From Thunnus maccoyii (taxonomy: Eukaryota; Chordata; Actinopteri; Scombriformes; Scombridae): a stretch of 64,000 nucleotides of DNA. Under the pieces are notes generated by a model. The model was not told the DNA's origin and ran no database searches. It was given only the letters and a program-made list of their open reading frames with translations. This document shows, piece after piece, positions 60,646-64,000 of this stretch. Location of the stretch: the NCBI RefSeq assembly GCF_910596095.1, contig NC_056550.1, positions 7,464,501-7,528,500 on the forward strand, in the 5' to 3' direction. The stretch's first letter is position 1. The number at the start of each line of letters is the position of its first letter. The position numbers and the translations under genes were made by a program.

Positions 60646-62292
60646 GGTAGGTTAGAGGAATGATGCAACACCTCTGGACATCTACAAATACACACAGAGA
60701 GATAAGAATGTTTTCACACAGCAAATTAAACTGACATTTTTAAACTGTGTAAGAATAAGAATATGACATGCTCAGTGCTCTGTTGTTTGACAAGAATAAT
60801 AAGTGACCTCCACCACTTGCCAGGTAGTCATTGTTATGCATATTTAAAATGACAGGCTATCCCCCCATACAGCTATGGACTGTTAATACCTGATGTTAAG
60901 CAGAGCACAGACATCCAGTGTAATAATCAGTTTCAGCACAGACAGGACAGCGGAGTCTGTTCACTAATTCACCTGCTTCTGCTGCATGTGTTTGTTGACA
61001 TCAGCCTGATATCTGAGGACAGCTGGCCAGCTAGTGTTAGCTAATGACTGAACAAAGTGATCAGTCCACTCTCATGGCTTCACCTCTCTAGACAATGCCA
61101 CATCAACAAACACAAACAAAGAGTGCAGATCAGTGGGAAGAATATTTTTTCAGTCTATCCTTTTAGGGATTGCCAGAGCGAGCTAGCCACTTGGAGTCTG
61201 GAGACATCCTGAGTCATGGCAGTTCTGTAAACTGTGGCAGGTGTGCACTGTTTATAGGACTATTTAGAGTCAAGAATGCTAATATAGTCAGAAATCGACC
61301 TTTTGTGGTGTTACAATAACTACATTTATACTATGTTGTCATGGACAAAACGCTGTCTAGCGTGCCCTTTGCTATAGCAAATAAGACATACTTACTGACT
61401 GCAAAATGGCAACAGTGGTAACTTTAATGTTGACATCAAGCAAGACTTGACTAAACGCCAACTCTTATCCACAGTGAATGCTATAGAGACCTGTCACCCA
61501 AAATAGAGAGCAGTGCCATAAATTTTACAGAGGACACGGTGACTGATGGTGTGTCACCTTTAAAGTGCATTCCCACATGGAACTAACCCCCCCCCCCCTC
61601 CCCCGCCCGCCCGCCCTGACACCCTTCGAGTTACAACCGTCATCCTGCATTTGGCATCATTCTCTTTGAAGAGGAATATTGTGTTTAGCTTACAGCTGCT
61701 CTAGCCTGCGGGGGAGTGAAATAGAGGAGGGGAAACGGGAGAAACAGAGAAGAAACACATGACAAAGGGAAAAAAAATTGAGAGAAGGAAAGCTCGTGTG
61801 TGAAAGAGAGACTATTAACTGAGATTTAAGAGGTCTTGGGGGGAGGTTCTACCTGTGGTTGACTGACCAATCAACTCCAACACAGCAGAAGCTTAGGAGC
61901 AGTCTGCGTGATTATTATGTGCATCACCATATCATCTTACATGCACAGTACTGCAGTATAGATCTGCATTTATGGTCAATCTGTCTTAGTCAATGCACTT
62001 GAGCCAACCCTGCTCCTGACCATTGCTTACTGCTTGGCTTTGGTGTGAAGTGGTGAACATGCATTTCTACAACAACTATAGGGTGAGGGTATACAATTTT
62101 TATCTTATTGCTATAATCTAACAATAGATATTGGTCTTGACTTGTATCCTCTCACCCGTAATGTCTCTATTGATGTCAGCTGTTGCAACTTTTCAGGTGC
62201 TAACCAAATAAAGACAAATATTCAACAAAGCTACAACAGTAGTTCCTGTTGAACCTTCAATATAAACACTGCAGCAGTGTTTTTCAGTGTGT

Positions 62293-62805
62293 GTCAGCAG
62301 TGTGTTTCCCCTATATTCATTCTGCAGCAGCGGTGCGCCACTGCAGAATTATGAGCGCCGCTGGTAAAATTTCACAGGATCGTTAATATCAATGGGCCTC
62401 TAATAATTTTCACTCGCACATTGTGCAAGCATGATAGCACCCTACGTTATCGTGGAATTGTTGTGAGTCATCAACTAATGGATCAAATCCCAGAATCCTC
62501 CCTCTCCTCATTTTTCATAGGATATCTACGTGCAAGGCACTGTCAGTAGCATAGCTCCTTTAAGGAATAGGGCAGTGCGTAATGTGTGTGTGTGTGTAGC
62601 GAGCGCGTGGTTGAGCGACAGTGAGAGCACAAGCAGCAGAAAAATGACAGTGAATGCGAGCGCAGCAGAGGAAAAGGTTAGCAGTAAGTTGTCAATCTGG
62701 CAGGAAATGTACAGTACAGGCTACAGTGTGTCAGTTAATACATGCTGCAGCTTTCCCTCCCTCCCCGGCCGCCCCAAAGCAGTCAACCTAGGGAAAACAG
62801 TGCTG
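62293..62805. mobile_element. short non-autonomous hAT-like element
   Basis: The left end CAGCAGTGTGTTTCCCCTA (62295) pairs with the right end, which on the minus strand reads CAGCACTGTTTTCCCTAGG. Candidate 8-bp target duplications CAGTGTGT (62285-62292) and CAGTGAGT (62806-62813) flank it. The GTGTTTCCC start is typical of fish hAT elements. The interior is GC-rich with no transposase. Confidence 0.55.
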
Positions 62806-63018
62806 CAGTGAGTACTGTTCTTAAAAGTGCTCACATGTCTTTATGAAATATACAGATTAGGCTATGAATGGGTCAAATGAAGGTAGCGAGTATGTGTGAA
62901 AGTGGTATCTCTTATGGCAAAGGTGCAGCAGCGTATTGCTTAATAGTAACTGTTTGTCGAAGACTTTGTTGTGCCATAGGAGAGGGGGAAGTAGAAAAAC
63001 ACACCTAGCAACAACTGG

Positions 63019-63077
63019 TGTGTGTGCGTGTGTGTGTGTTTGTGTGTGTATGTGTGTGTCTGTGTGTGTGTGTGTGC
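63019..63077 (+). repeat. (TG)n microsatellite
   Basis: Interrupted TG repeat, read directly. Confidence 0.9.
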
Positions 63078-63987
63078 GCCCACACAACAACTGTGCCTTG
63101 GCACCTGTCTCCTTCAATCGAGGGACAGATGAAGTTTAAACTGCACGGACAGCTTAGATGACAACGTTGACTCGCTTGACAAAATCTCAGCTTCAACCCT
63201 CTCTGCACATGACATTACATGACACATGCACGCATATAGTTATGAAATATAACATGACACTCTGTGCGGGCAGCATGGCGAGAGCATGCATTACCCACTG
63301 TACATGCATGTCAACACAGGCAATGAGAGCAGAGGTTGAAATGTACCAAATGCAAATGTACCTCTTGGCCCCACCCCCCAGGGCCCAGAGGAACCCACGA
63401 CCAGAGAGCAGGACATGCTAGAACAGAGCCGGAGAGCAGCTCTCGTCCTCAGGCTGTCTGTCAGCTAAAGTAGCACAGACACGCCCACCATATGCTAAGA
63501 GCAGTCTAGCACACAACATCAACTGTATAAACATTATATGCTACAGCGCTAAGTAACTATTTTAATACAGTCGCAACCGTGTAATTCTGCAATTCTTGCA
63601 CGAGCATAAAATATGAATGAAGACAAGGGAAAAAAAAATGTTGCTTATTTACAGCGTGGTAATAAGCCTTGATTTCTTCCAAAAGAATCACTTAGGTGCA
63701 AAGAGTTAAAAAGTGAAGGGAGCAGAGCTGCAGGGACAAGCCCTGCTGTTAGCCTGAGACCCTGCCAACTATCTGACAAAGGCCTCACCTGAGCCAAGAC
63801 ACAGCACAGCCAAACAGGCCATACCATAAACAGCACACTAATGACTTATTTTCATCAAGCCAAACTAAACTGATGAAAAAAAAATCATTAATGATCTCTC
63901 TTGTTTTCCCTTGTTCTGATCTTGCAATTATCAACATATGCACACGGTTGTTTATAGAAAGAGGCTCTACTTGAGAAGTGAACTTAC

Positions 63988-64000
63988 CGGTAGCATTGCA
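63988..64000 (-). other. rbfox2: possible upstream RBFOX exon, cut by the window edge
   Basis: On the minus strand, GCAATGCTACCG is followed by GTAAGTTC, a strong donor. If spliced to the exon at 54285, which opens in phase 0, the ATG would be in frame and read Met-Leu-Pro before GSQDSTGG. It may be an alternative first coding exon or just chance. Confidence 0.35.

Larger units (their letters stand above)
54286..63987 (-). other. RBFOX 5' intron, no further exon recognised
   Basis: Intronic if the donor at 63987 is real. Contents are (TG)n at 54893-54953, G run at 55139-55150, A run at 55870-55890, (CA)n at 56876-56938, T run at 57368-57384, dispersed repeats at 58340 and 59230, a hAT-like element at 62293, a C run at 61588-61600 and (TG)n at 63019-63077. 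Alternative first exons of RBFOX genes could lie here, but none was convincing. Confidence 0.5.

Noticed and set aside
62530-62811. 93-codon frame as a gene
   Set aside because: It lies within the hAT-like MITE and has no recognised domain.

Overview
The window is nuclear DNA from a teleost fish, probably a percomorph. It has small coding exons in long introns, many (CA)n/(TG)n microsatellites, long A/T and G/C homopolymers, and several dispersed repeat types I recognise from spiny-rayed fish. No bacterial-type operons, CRISPR arrays, rRNA genes or intact tRNA genes were seen.

Layout. Positions 1-23040 contain no gene that I can support. They hold decayed DNA transposons: a hAT-like element carrying a tRNA-like segment, a TTAA-flanked element with another element nested in it, and a possible P/THAP-type element. 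They also hold several ancient dispersed repeats. Positions 23044-25891 hold a complete PDE6 gamma (photoreceptor phosphodiesterase inhibitory subunit) gene on the + strand. It has a TATA box, a CRX/OTX-type site, a non-coding exon and two coding exons. Positions about 28980-32531 hold a GPRC5-family orphan seven-transmembrane receptor gene on the + strand, with one large exon and two small C-terminal exons. From about 36200 to the right edge lies an RBFOX gene on the - strand, best matching RBFOX2. Eleven constitutive coding exons encode 360 residues, an alternative exon lies among them, and the 5' end is missing or only just reached. The GPRC5 and RBFOX genes are tail to tail.

The most interesting part is the RBFOX gene. 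It contains two 43-nt exons in tandem, matching the brain (B40) and muscle (M43) mutually exclusive exons of the family. The M43-like exon is strongly diverged. In the 8-kb intron after the 93-nt RRM exon, 15 sense-strand TGCATG sites (the RBFOX binding motif) sit within 3.2 kb, against one on the other strand. This fits autoregulation. The same gene has an 88-nt exon in place of the roughly 61-nt family exon, a possible poison exon, and a 4-nt-loop intronic hairpin.

The neighbourhood PDE6 gamma, GPRC5 and RBFOX is informative. In human the paralogues PDE6G, GPRC5C and RBFOX3 lie on 17q25, while PDE6H with GPRC5A/D lie on 12p and RBFOX2 lies on 22q. The proteins here look most like the PDE6H, GPRC5A/D and RBFOX2 set, so this fish segment may keep a linkage that was later broken. 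Gene names follow remembered family sequences, not a database search.
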